A stretch of DNA of 28,957 bases, taken from the NCBI GenBank assembly GCA_035648595.1, contig DASRLH010000282.1, positions 1 through 28,957 of the forward strand, given 5' to 3'. The notes beneath the pieces were generated by a model that saw only the letters and a program-made list of their open reading frames with translations, had not been told where the DNA came from and searched no databases. Shown one piece after another: positions 16,486 through 24,422 of the stretch (position 1 is the first letter of the stretch; every line of letters starts with the position of its first letter). This DNA is from RYN-428 sp035648595. Lineage in GTDB: Bacteria > Planctomycetota > Phycisphaerae > Tepidisphaerales > Tepidisphaeraceae. The translations under genes and the position numbers were made by a program.

Positions 16486-18138
16486 ATGAGACATCGCAAA
16501 AAGAAGGGCGTCGCGGGACGCCTGGAAGTGTTGGCCGGCATAGTGCTGGCGGCGCTGGCGACCAACTATTCCTTCGCGGCCGATACACCCGCGGATGATT
16601 GGAAGGCGCCGGCGAGCGCGGCGGCCAAGAAGAACCCGGTGCCCACCAGCGCGGAAGCCGTCGCCGCCGGCAAGAAGATTTACGAATCCAGTTGCCTCGC
16701 CTGTCATGGCGCGGCGGGCAAGGGTGACGGGCCGGCCGCCATCGCCCTCACCCCCAAACCCAAGGATTTGTCCGATCCCAAGATCGCCTCTCAGTCCGAC
16801 GGCGCGCTCTTTTGGAAAGTCACCGAAGGCAAAGCGCCCATGCCGTCCTACCTGAAGCTGCTCTCGGATACGGATCGGTGGAGGGTCATCGACTATGTAC
16901 GAACCATCGCCCCGCCGCCGGCAAAAAAGCCGCCCGCTCCATCGCCCGACGGCGCGGAGGTCAATGCCGGCACCCAAGGCGTCGCCGCAACGCACGCGGG
17001 TGAATTGACCGCGACGACTCCCGTGACACAGGATGACCTGGATGAGCTGAACCGGAAAATTCGCGGACTCCAGGACCAAATCCGCTCGGCGATCCCCGGC
17101 ACCGAGCATCTGGTCATTGCCGGCGATGCCGCCGTCGGGTTCACAAACCAGCGCAATACAGACTCCACCTTCTCGGCAAACGTCAGCCCGCTGATCCTCT
17201 GGCAGCCGACGGATCGCCTGCTGTTCGAGGCGGCGTTCGGCTTGGGCGTCAGCACCGATGCGAGCTCCAACTCCTCCACCAGCGTGGATCTGGGCGTTGC
17301 CGATGCGACCTATGTGGTGAATGACTACCTGTTGGTCGGCGGCGGGCTGTTCGTGGTTCCATTCGGGCAATACCACAATCACTTCGATCCGCCGTGGATC
17401 AACAAGCTGCCCGATGATCCGCTGGTCTTCGGCGGGAACGGAATCGCGCCCATCAGCGAGGTCGGCGTATTCGCCCGCGGGGCCGCGCCCATTGGAAACA
17501 TGAAAATGACGTATGATGCGTACGTCACCAATGGCCCGCAGTTGATCACGCGCGATCCAGCCGCCGCCGGCAGCCTCAACTTCTCCGACTACACCGATCT
17601 GAACAACGGCAAGGCGGTCGGCGGGCGATTGGGCTTCCTTCCGGTTCCACAACTCGAAACCGGCTATTCATTCGAATATGCCCAGACCGCGCCCGATGGA
17701 TTCGAGCACGCCTACGCCCTGCTCCAGGCCGTCGATCTGAATTGGGTGCAGGAGGTGCGGCCCCTGGGCGGCGTGGTCACCGCGCGCACCGAATGGGTCT
17801 GGTCAGAGGTCGCCAATGCCACTTACGATCCCAAGGGTGCGCTGGGTTTTGGCCCCACGTCCTTCGGCAACTATCGCAACGGCGGATATGCCGAGCTGGC
17901 CTATCGTCCCACGCTTTCGGGCAGCCACATCCTTCAGAACCTGGAGTTCATCACGCGATACAATCTGCTCCGCACGCCGCTCCGCTCGCCCGGAGGCGAG
18001 CATGAACAGGCGATCGAGTTTGGCATAGACTATTGGATCACGCCCTCGGTGGTGCTAAAAGCGGCCTACGAGGTCGATGACCGGAAAATCGGTCCTAGTG
18101 AAAACGCCGTCTTCTTCCAACTCGGGTTTGGGTTGTAA
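16486..18138 (+). CDS. Cytochrome c fused to an outer-membrane beta-barrel
   Basis: The 550-residue protein starts with a signal peptide (basic RHRKKK, hydrophobic LAGIVLAALA, cleavage near residue 32). A class I cytochrome c domain follows, with CLACH at 70-74, KGDGPAA, PKPKDLSDP, and M119 in APMPSY as likely sixth ligand. Next are a Pro-rich linker (142-155), a short predicted coiled coil (DDLDELNRKIRGLQDQI, about 183-199), and about 340 residues with alternating beta-barrel character (VVNDYLLVGGGLFVVPFGQYH, PPWINKLPDD, VLKAAYEVDDRKIG) ending FFQLGFGL, an outer-membrane-protein-like terminus. GGAG at about 16475 and 13-base spacing to the cytochrome b gene indicate one operon. The architecture recalls the Fe(II)-oxidising fusion Cyc2, but the haem domain here is a full class I cytochrome, so the likeness may be convergent. 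The role is unknown; an electron path between the bc complex and the outer membrane is an inference. Confidence 0.88.
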   Translation: MRHRKKKGVAGRLEVLAGIVLAALATNYSFAADTPADDWKAPASAAAKKNPVPTSAEAVAAGKKIYESSCLACHGAAGKGDGPAAIALTPKPKDLSDPKIASQSDGALFWKVTEGKAPMPSYLKLLSDTDRWRVIDYVRTIAPPPAKKPPAPSPDGAEVNAGTQGVAATHAGELTATTPVTQDDLDELNRKIRGLQDQIRSAIPGTEHLVIAGDAAVGFTNQRNTDSTFSANVSPLILWQPTDRLLFEAAFGLGVSTDASSNSSTSVDLGVADATYVVNDYLLVGGGLFVVPFGQYHNHFDPPWINKLPDDPLVFGGNGIAPISEVGVFARGAAPIGNMKMTYDAYVTNGPQLITRDPAAAGSLNFSDYTDLNNGKAVGGRLGFLPVPQLETGYSFEYAQTAPDGFEHAYALLQAVDLNWVQEVRPLGGVVTARTEWVWSEVANATYDPKGALGFGPTSFGNYRNGGYAELAYRPTLSGSHILQNLEFITRYNLLRTPLRSPGGEHEQAIEFGIDYWITPSVVLKAAYEVDDRKIGPSENAVFFQLGFGL

Positions 18139-18156
18139 AAGGGAAGGTATCCGACC

Positions 18157-18471
18157 ATGCATTTCAAAACCTTGTTCACATTCGCATTGATCCCCCTCGC
18201 TTGGCTGTTGGCCGGCTGCGGGGATAACGCCCAGCCCATTACCGCCGCACCCGCCTCCCAGCCGAGCGCGCCTGCCGCGCCATTGGCCGACTCTCAAAAG
18301 ACCGGCGCCCAGCTATGGGCCGAAAACTGCGCGCGTTGCCACAACATGCGCTCGCCGCAAAGTTTCAGCAGCGCGCAGTGGCAGACCATCGTGATGCACA
18401 TGCGTTCGCGGGCGGATCTCACCGGCCCGGAAACGCGAAAAATCACCGCGTTTCTTCAAGCCAGCCATTGA
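18157..18471 (+). CDS. Small cytochrome c lipoprotein
   Basis: The 104-residue product begins with a lipoprotein signal peptide ending in the lipobox LLAG-C21, so the mature protein is probably lipid-anchored in the cell envelope. After an Ala/Pro linker, a single haem c site CARCH lies at 58-62, and M79 or M81 in VMHMRSRADL may be the sixth ligand. The closing helix EETRKITAFLQ-like segment (ETRKITAFLQ) fits a small class I cytochrome. It starts 18 bases after the cytochrome-porin stop, with GGAAGG upstream, and ends the respiratory operon. It probably passes electrons between the membrane complex and the haem of the fusion protein or an oxidase, by inference. Confidence 0.85.
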   Translation: MHFKTLFTFALIPLAWLLAGCGDNAQPITAAPASQPSAPAAPLADSQKTGAQLWAENCARCHNMRSPQSFSSAQWQTIVMHMRSRADLTGPETRKITAFLQASH

Positions 18472-18507
18472 TCGACAGGAGCCCGCTGGTCTCCGGGACG
18501 ACAATGC

Positions 18508-19746
18508 CTACTTTTGGCTGGTTGAAGCGGAATCCCGCAGGGCCTGGCGGACTGCTCGGGCGATGACCACCTCTTCGTCGGTGGGGATAACACGGACGGT
18601 CACGCGGCTGTTTCTCGCGGAGATCACATCATGCCCCATCGCGTTGGCGGCTGAATCGAGGTCCAGGCCCAGAAACTCCAGGCCCTCGCAGATTTCCGCG
18701 CGCACTTGCGGGGAATGCTCTCCGATGCCGCCGGCGAAAATCAGCGTGTCCAAGCCGCCCAGGGCCGCGCTCAATGCGCCGATGAACTTCCTCGCCTGGT
18801 AGCAAAAAAGATCGACGGCGTCCGCGGCACGCGGATCGGCAGCCCGGTGGTTCAGCAAAACCCGCATGTCAAAACTGGTTTGCGAAACGCCGAGCAATCC
18901 GCAGCGGCGAGAAATGAAATCATCCAATTGATCGGCTGTGAGGTTTTCGACGCGCATCAGATAGACCAGAAGGCCCGGATCCAGATCCCCGGGCCGCGTC
19001 CCCATCACCAATCCGGCGGTGGGCGTGAATGCCATCGTGGTGTCGATCGGCTTGCCGCAGCGCACGGCGGCCATGCTCGCACCCGAGCCCAGGTGGGCGA
19101 GAATGATCCGGCCCTTGGCCGCGACCGCGCCGGCGATTTCCGCAAGCCGCATCATGAGATAGGTATATGACAGGCCATGAAAACCCAACCGCCGGATTCC
19201 CGCATCATGATAATGGCGCGGGATCGGCAACATGCGGGCGACGCCCGGCATGTCGCGGTGAAACGCGGTATCGAAACAAGCAACCTGCGGCAGCGCTGGA
19301 TAGGCCTCGCCGAACGCTTCAATCAGGGAGATTTCGCGCGGCAGATGTGCCAGATCGAGCGGCTGCGTTTGGCGCAATTCGCCGAGCACGGCGGGAGTGA
19401 TCAATTGATTCTCGACCAGATTCACGCCGCCGTGGACAATGCGATGCCCGATGCCGGCGAGTGCCGCGCGGCCCAGACGTTCGCGAAGGTATTTTATCAG
19501 GGTTTCACCCGCGCGGCGGTAATCGGACGAATCGATCGGCCGAACATCCGGCGCCGAGCCGGCCTCGCGCTGGGCAACGAGCTGCGTCCCCGGTTCGCCG
19601 ATCCGCTCGACCTGCCCGCTTAGCCGGCGCGTGGGTGGATCGCTCGAAGAAAACGCCGCGAACTTGATGCTCGATGAGCCGCCGTTGATGGTGAGGATCA
19701 ACGGGCCGCCGGCCGGCGGTTGGGGTGTCTCATTGGCGTCAGACAT
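18508..19746 (-). CDS. ackA: Acetate kinase
   Basis: The enzyme interconverts acetyl phosphate plus ADP with acetate plus ATP. The 412 residues contain the family signatures in order: TINGGSSSIKF near the N-terminus, GIGHRIVHGG, FDTAFH, LAHLGSGASMAAVRCGKP, MAFTPTAGLVMGTRPGDLDPG, and IFAGGIGEHSPQVR. GAGG precedes the ATG at 19746 by about 7 bases. It is downstream of the phosphoketolase gene on the same strand; that enzyme makes acetyl phosphate, so the two form a short ATP-yielding route. A 236-bp gap with a family A repeat separates them. No phosphotransacetylase gene is here. It converges with the cytochrome lipoprotein gene. Confidence 0.97.
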   Translation of the reverse strand: MSDANETPQPPAGGPLILTINGGSSSIKFAAFSSSDPPTRRLSGQVERIGEPGTQLVAQREAGSAPDVRPIDSSDYRRAGETLIKYLRERLGRAALAGIGHRIVHGGVNLVENQLITPAVLGELRQTQPLDLAHLPREISLIEAFGEAYPALPQVACFDTAFHRDMPGVARMLPIPRHYHDAGIRRLGFHGLSYTYLMMRLAEIAGAVAAKGRIILAHLGSGASMAAVRCGKPIDTTMAFTPTAGLVMGTRPGDLDPGLLVYLMRVENLTADQLDDFISRRCGLLGVSQTSFDMRVLLNHRAADPRAADAVDLFCYQARKFIGALSAALGGLDTLIFAGGIGEHSPQVRAEICEGLEFLGLDLDSAANAMGHDVISARNSRVTVRVIPTDEEVVIARAVRQALRDSASTSQK

Positions 19747-19823
19747 GCGCTATCCTCGAAATCAAGTAACACTTCAGCCGCCAGAACAGATGAATTTCGA
19801 ATTCGAGCGTCGAATGTGCTGGT

Positions 19824-19972
19824 CGTATCACGGGCGTCTCGCCTGTGCCCGGTGCGTTGAGATTCAAAGTAGCGCGGCTCCTCTACTGCCACGCCATCGG
19901 CACGGGCGGGACGCCCGTGATACGTTGACCGCATTCGTTCCACGTATCCTACCGCGATACATTCGCCGGAAG
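19824..19972. repeat. REPIN-like palindromic repeat, family A copy 4, with long flank
   Basis: Arms cgtatcacgggcgtctcg and gggacgcccgtgatacg are separated by about 60 bases. The sequence beyond the right arm (to about 19972) is homologous in reverse to the flank of the half copy near 28770-28837 (blocks gaatg, acgcggt, tggaacgaatg). The element is therefore longer than the palindrome in this subfamily. It ends only about 10 bases from the phosphoketolase stop codon, within the phosphoketolase-acetate kinase gap. Confidence 0.8.
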
Positions 19973-19982
19973 TGGTACGAAT

Positions 19983-22355
19983 TTAAGGCTTGCCGATCGG
20001 GGTCCACTTCCATTCCCGAATCTCGGGCATGTCCTGGCCATACTTGCGGATGTACTGTTTGTGCTCGAAAAGCTTGTTCTGCGCGTCCTGTTTCAGGTAG
20101 TCGCCCCTTCCGGCCAGGTGGGGCAGGCGGTCGATCACGTCCATGACCAGATGGAAGCGATCCAGATCGTTGAGCACCGTCATGTCGAAGGGTGTCGTGA
20201 TGGTGCCTTCTTCCTTGTAGCCGCGGACGTGCAGGTTGTGGTGGTTGTTCCGGCGGTATGTCAACCGATGGATGAGCCAGGGGTAGCCGTGGAACGCGAA
20301 GATGACGGGCCTGTCGGTTGTGAATATTGAATCGAAGTCTGTGTCGCTCAGCCCGTGCGGATGTTCCGTGTCAGGTTGGAGCTTCATGAGATCGACGACG
20401 TTGACTACGCGGATTTTCAGATCGGGAAGCGACTTACGCAGCAGCGAGACGGCGGCCAGCGTCTCCAGGGTGGGCACGTCGCCCGCGCAGGCCATTACGA
20501 CATCCGGCTCGACGCCGCGATCGCTGCTGGCCCATTCCCAAATGCCGATCCCTTCCGTGCAATGCCTGGCGGCGGCGTCCATCGAGAGCCATTGCGGCGC
20601 CGGGTGTTTGCCGGCAACCACCACGTTCACATACTGGCGGCTCCGAAGGCAATGGTCCATCACCGACAGCAGGCAGTTTGCATCCGGCGGAAGATACACG
20701 CGCACCACTTCCGCCTTCTTGTTGACGACGTGATCGAGAAACCCGGGATCCTGATGCGTAAAACCATTGTGATCTTGCCGCCAGACATGCGAGGCGAGCA
20801 GGTAATTGAGCGATGCGATCTTGCGACGCCAAGGCAGCCGGGAAGTGACTTTCAGCCACTTGGCGTGCTGGCTGAACATCGAGTCGATGATCTGAATAAA
20901 CGCCTCGTAGCAGTTGAACAACCCGTGGCGGCCGGTGAGCAGATATCCCTCCAGCCAGCCCTCGCACTGATGCTCACTGAGCATTTCCATCACGCGGCCG
21001 GCGGGGGCGAGAAACTCATCGTTCTTTTGCGTCTGGGCCTCCCATTGGCGATTGGTGGCTTCAAAAACCACGTCCAGGCGGTTGGAGAGCGTTTCATCGG
21101 GACCAAAGATTCGGAAATTACACTGATCGGCATTCAACTTCACCACGTCGCGGAGAAACTGGCCCAGGACGAGCGTGTCGGCGGCATCAACCGAGCCGGG
21201 CGATGGTATGCTCACGGCATAATCGCGAAAGTCCGGCATGTTCAGATCGTGCAGCAGGAGCCCGCCGTTGGCGTGCGGGTTGGCGCCCATCCGACGGCTG
21301 CCTTTGGGCGCCAATTCCGCCAATTCCGGTTTCAGGCGGCCGCTCTCATCGAAAAGCTCACGAGGCTTATAACTTTGCAGCCATTCTTCAAGTTGCTTGA
21401 GATGCGCCGGATTTTTCGCCGGGTCTGACAACGGCACCTGGTGTGCGCGGAAAGTCCCCTCGTTGGGAAGGCCGTCCACTTCCTTTGGCCCCGTCCATCC
21501 CTTGGGGCTCTTGAGCACGATCATCGGCCAAAGCGGGCGCGCGGCAACGCCCTTGTTTCGGGCGTCAACCTGGATCTGCCGGATCCGCTCGATGCAGATA
21601 TCGAGCGTCGCGGCCATTGCCTGATGCATCTTTTCAGGCTCGTGCCCTTCCACGAAATACGGCTTCCAGCCGTAGCCTTCCAATAATTTCTGTAACTCGG
21701 TTTGTGGGATGCGCGCAAGAATCGTGGGGTTGGAAATCTTGTACCCATTGAGATGCAGGATCGGCAGAACAGCGCCATCGGTGATCGGATTGAGAAACTT
21801 GTTCGAGTGCCACGCGGTGGCCAGAGGGCCGGTTTCCGCTTCTCCATCGCCAACGACACAGGCGGCGAGCAACGCCGGATTGTCGAACACCGCGCCGAAC
21901 GAATGGCTGATGGAATACCCCAGTTCGCCCCCCTCATGGATCGACCCTGGACATTCGGGCGAGACATGGCTTGGAATCCCGCCGGGGAAGGAAAACTGCG
22001 TGAACAGTTTCTTCAAGCCCGCCTCGTCTTGCGTGATGTGCGGATAAACTTCGCTGTAGGTGCCTTCGAGATAAGTATTGCCCACCAGCGCCGGACCGCC
22101 ATGGCCCGGCCCCGAAACGTAGATCATATCCAGGTCATACTTCTTGATGATCCGGTTCAGATGGGCATAGATGAAGTTCTGCCCCGGCGTCGTGCCCCAG
22201 TGCCCCAGCAGCATGTGCTTCACATGCGACAGTTGCAGCGGCTCGCGAAGCAGGGGATTGTCATGCAGATAGATTTGCCCCACGGACAAGTAATTCGCCG
22301 CGCGCCAATAGGCGTCGATTCTCGCAAGGAGGTCGGGGGAAAGAGGATCGTTCAT
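19983..22355 (-). CDS. xfp: Xylulose-5-phosphate/fructose-6-phosphate phosphoketolase
   Basis: This thiamine-diphosphate enzyme splits xylulose-5-P (and often fructose-6-P) with phosphate to give acetyl phosphate plus glyceraldehyde-3-P or erythrose-4-P. The 790 residues match the usual length. Signature 1 EGGELGY is at 141-147. Signature 2 and the cofactor-binding GDGE (GAVFDNPALLAACVVGDGE) run to residue 172, followed by ETGPLATAWHSNKFLNP. YVSGPGHGGPA near 79-89 and FAFHGYPWLIHRLTYRR near the C-terminus are also typical. The frame is open to a TTG at 22379; the ATG at 22355 is chosen because GAGGT lies about 10 bases upstream and families start there. It ends 73 bases after the D-amino-acid transaminase gene. 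Confidence 0.97.
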   Translation of the reverse strand: MNDPLSPDLLARIDAYWRAANYLSVGQIYLHDNPLLREPLQLSHVKHMLLGHWGTTPGQNFIYAHLNRIIKKYDLDMIYVSGPGHGGPALVGNTYLEGTYSEVYPHITQDEAGLKKLFTQFSFPGGIPSHVSPECPGSIHEGGELGYSISHSFGAVFDNPALLAACVVGDGEAETGPLATAWHSNKFLNPITDGAVLPILHLNGYKISNPTILARIPQTELQKLLEGYGWKPYFVEGHEPEKMHQAMAATLDICIERIRQIQVDARNKGVAARPLWPMIVLKSPKGWTGPKEVDGLPNEGTFRAHQVPLSDPAKNPAHLKQLEEWLQSYKPRELFDESGRLKPELAELAPKGSRRMGANPHANGGLLLHDLNMPDFRDYAVSIPSPGSVDAADTLVLGQFLRDVVKLNADQCNFRIFGPDETLSNRLDVVFEATNRQWEAQTQKNDEFLAPAGRVMEMLSEHQCEGWLEGYLLTGRHGLFNCYEAFIQIIDSMFSQHAKWLKVTSRLPWRRKIASLNYLLASHVWRQDHNGFTHQDPGFLDHVVNKKAEVVRVYLPPDANCLLSVMDHCLRSRQYVNVVVAGKHPAPQWLSMDAAARHCTEGIGIWEWASSDRGVEPDVVMACAGDVPTLETLAAVSLLRKSLPDLKIRVVNVVDLMKLQPDTEHPHGLSDTDFDSIFTTDRPVIFAFHGYPWLIHRLTYRRNNHHNLHVRGYKEEGTITTPFDMTVLNDLDRFHLVMDVIDRLPHLAGRGDYLKQDAQNKLFEHKQYIRKYGQDMPEIREWKWTPIGKP

Positions 22356-22428
22356 GATCAGGGATACCTCGGCGTTCAACTTGTCATATCAAAGTTTGCG
22401 GACGACATCGGCGTGAACGGATGGGCCG

Positions 22429-23313
22429 TCACGCACTCTTGGCCATCACCGGCGCCCCCGCCGCCATCGTCTCTTCCCTGATTCGCTCCTGTAATGCCCG
22501 GTGCAAGGCGAGCGTGATCGGCCCGCAGCGGCCCTGGCCGGCGGACTGCTCGTTCCAATGCGACACCCAACTGATTTCCCGCGTGGTGCTGGTGATGAAC
22601 AACTCCGCCGCGCCGCGCGCCTCGGATTCGGTGATGGGCCGCTCCTCCACGCCGATGCCCAGCGCGGCGGCGCATTCCAATAGCACGGCCCGCGTCACGC
22701 CCGGCAGCACTTTGGGGCCGACGGGATGGGTGATTAAGCTGCCGCCGATCACCGCGAAGAAATTGCTGGCCGAGCACTCGGTGACGATGCCTTCGTCAAT
22801 GAAAATGGCCTCGTCGAATCCGCGCGCCACCGCCTGGCTTTTCGCCAGCACGTTGGGGAGCAGCGCGATCGACTTGATCCGGCAGCGCTTCCACCGCTCG
22901 TCGGCGACCGCCATCAGCTTCGCGCCCGCGCCCGTGCCGGGGGCCGGCACCGGGGGGAGCGGGCGGACGTAAAACAGCAGCGTGGGCCGGGGTTGATCCG
23001 GGATCACATGATTGCGCGGCGAGCAGCCACGCGTGAGTTGCAGATAGACCATGCCATCGCGAACGGCGGATTTGTCTATCAGCCGGCCAATCTCGATTGC
23101 CAGCGCATCCGTCGCCAACGGCATCGGAATTTCGATCGCGGCGGCCGAGCGGGCCAGGCGTTCAAGATGCTCGAACAGCGTGAAAGGCCGCCCGTCGTAG
23201 AGGCGCACGACTTCATAGACGCCGTCCGCGAACTGAAAGCCCCGATCCTCGACCCCGATGCGGGCCTGGGAAAAGGGAAGAATCTCGCCGTTAAACCAAA
23301 TCCATTCGGTCAT
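22429..23313 (-). CDS. dat: D-amino-acid transaminase, PLP fold class IV
   Basis: The 294-residue enzyme belongs to class IV aminotransferases. K147 in RIKSIALLPNVLAK is the likely pyridoxal-phosphate lysine and E179 in VTECSASNFF the conserved cofactor-contacting Glu. YLQLTRGCSPRNHVIP (about 90-105) is the pattern of D-amino-acid transaminases rather than branched-chain aminotransferases, so the likely reaction is D-alanine plus 2-oxoglutarate to D-glutamate plus pyruvate. An aminodeoxychorismate lyase role is less likely. A strong GGAGG lies 6 bases before the ATG at 23313. It is followed by the phosphoketolase gene on the same strand, with no obvious pathway link. Confidence 0.88.
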   Translation of the reverse strand: MTEWIWFNGEILPFSQARIGVEDRGFQFADGVYEVVRLYDGRPFTLFEHLERLARSAAAIEIPMPLATDALAIEIGRLIDKSAVRDGMVYLQLTRGCSPRNHVIPDQPRPTLLFYVRPLPPVPAPGTGAGAKLMAVADERWKRCRIKSIALLPNVLAKSQAVARGFDEAIFIDEGIVTECSASNFFAVIGGSLITHPVGPKVLPGVTRAVLLECAAALGIGVEERPITESEARGAAELFITSTTREISWVSHWNEQSAGQGRCGPITLALHRALQERIREETMAAGAPVMAKSA

Positions 23314-23330
23314 CCGAAACCTCCGGTTTT

Positions 23331-23508
23331 GTCAGTGGTCAGTGGCTAATTGTGGGTTGTGGGTTGTGGATTGTTGATTGTGGGCACTCAGCCTGACAGT
23401 CGGCAAAGAACCTGCGAGCCAGATAACCAAATTCAAGCACTTCCGACCAGACACTGACAACCCACTACCTACAACAAACAACCCACAACTGACAACTGAC
23501 AACTGACT
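23331..23508. repeat. Heptamer-based inverted repeat, family D
   Basis: The left side is made of 7-base units such as gtcagtg, gtgggtt and gtggatt. The right side has the complementary units acccaca, actgaca and actgaca, ending in three tandem actgac units. The two sides can pair over most of their length around a central about 65 bases. It fills the space between the divergent transaminase and UbiE genes. The 7-base period means it cannot be coding in one frame. Confidence 0.7.
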
Positions 23509-23525
23509 CTCATCCCGTATATACT
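23496..23525 (+). promoter_or_regulatory. Possible sigma-70-like promoter before ubiE
   Basis: CTGACA (23496-23501, 5 of 6 matches to TTGACA) and TATACT (23520-23525, 5 of 6 to TATAAT) are 18 bases apart. The -35 box would be supplied by the last units of the heptamer repeat. Transcription would start about 7 bases before the ATG at 23539, giving an almost leaderless mRNA, and indeed no Shine-Dalgarno sequence is visible there. Confidence 0.35.
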
Positions 23526-23538
23526 GACCTTTTCCAAG

Positions 23539-24405
23539 ATGATTTCCACTGACCCGCGCATAAATGTTTCGGAGCCGGCCTGGGATGAGCGGTTGCTGCG
23601 CAACCCGCATGTCGTCGCCGATAAGCGAGGGCGGGTGCAGCGGATGTTCGCGGCGATCGCGCCCAGCTATGACCTCAATAACCGCCTGCACAGCCTTTGG
23701 ATGGACCAGCGCTGGCGGCGCAAGGCGGTGAAACTGGCGGGTTTGGGTGCGTCCGATGCCGTGCTGGATGTGGCGTGCGGCACCGGCGATCTCACGCTTA
23801 AATTCGCGCAGGCGTTGTGCGATGTAACCAATGTCGGCGCGGGATGGGGCAATCGCATGCTCCCGCCGCGCGACCGGGTGACAGGAATTGATTTCACGTA
23901 TGAGATGCTGCCACTGGCGCGGGCCAAGGCGCTGTCGCGGCCCGCGCGCGGCGTGGGCGGGTCATTTCATCTGGCGGACATCACGCAATGGTCGTGCGGC
24001 GACGCCACCGCCCTGCCGATGGCGGATGCGTCGGTGGACGTTGTCTCGATTGCTTTTGGCATCCGCAATGTACAGGACCCCGCCGCCGCCATCCGCGAGT
24101 TCCATCGCGTGCTGCGGCCCGGCGGGCGGCTGCTGGTTCTGGAGTTTTCACTGCCGACCAATCCCATGCTGCGGGGCCTGTACAACTTCTATTTCCGCAA
24201 GATTCTCCCCCGCACCGCCACGCTGGTCAGCGGCGACAAAACCGGCGCTTACAAATACCTCCCGGAATCAGTGAACACGTTTATCAGCCGCGAGCAGATG
24301 ATGCAGATGATGCGCGAGGCGGGGTTCGCGAACGTCGAGCAACATCCGATGACGTTTGGCGTTTGCGTGTGCTATCGGGGGGTGCGCGATCAAGCTGACG
24401 CGTGA
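23539..24405 (+). CDS. ubiE: Demethylmenaquinone methyltransferase, UbiE/MenG family
   Basis: This SAM-dependent enzyme adds the final C-methyl group to demethylmenaquinone (or the ubiquinone precursor). Seen: RVQRMFAAIAPSYDLNNRLHSLWMDQRWRR, split across 32-61 as in the family; motif I VLDVACGTGDL at 75-85; GIDFTYEMLPLAR; FGIRNVQDP; HRVLRPGGRLLVLEFS; and YKYLPESVNTF. At 288 residues it is about 30 longer than typical. Two extra loops, near 93-112 and 128-143, account for this. Its neighbours UbiX and UbiA fit a quinone role. Lineage and partner genes favour menaquinone. Confidence 0.95.
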   Translation: MISTDPRINVSEPAWDERLLRNPHVVADKRGRVQRMFAAIAPSYDLNNRLHSLWMDQRWRRKAVKLAGLGASDAVLDVACGTGDLTLKFAQALCDVTNVGAGWGNRMLPPRDRVTGIDFTYEMLPLARAKALSRPARGVGGSFHLADITQWSCGDATALPMADASVDVVSIAFGIRNVQDPAAAIREFHRVLRPGGRLLVLEFSLPTNPMLRGLYNFYFRKILPRTATLVSGDKTGAYKYLPESVNTFISREQMMQMMREAGFANVEQHPMTFGVCVCYRGVRDQADA

Positions 24406-24422
24406 ACGGAGGGCATTCGGCG

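Noticed and set aside
16387..17652. 421-residue open frame on the minus strand
   Set aside because: It is antisense to the cytochrome c-barrel gene, which has a clear signal peptide and haem motif.
16486..18138. Naming the cytochrome-barrel fusion Cyc2
   Set aside because: The haem domain is a full class I cytochrome with linker and coiled coil, unlike the short Cyc2 N-terminus; only the general layout is shared.
18472..18507. Terminator between the convergent cytochrome lipoprotein and acetate kinase genes
   Set aside because: The 36 bases hold no stable stem followed by a T-run in either direction.
20355..21428. 357-residue open frame on the plus strand
   Set aside because: It is antisense to the phosphoketolase, whose motifs are unambiguous; the composition is that of a shadow frame.
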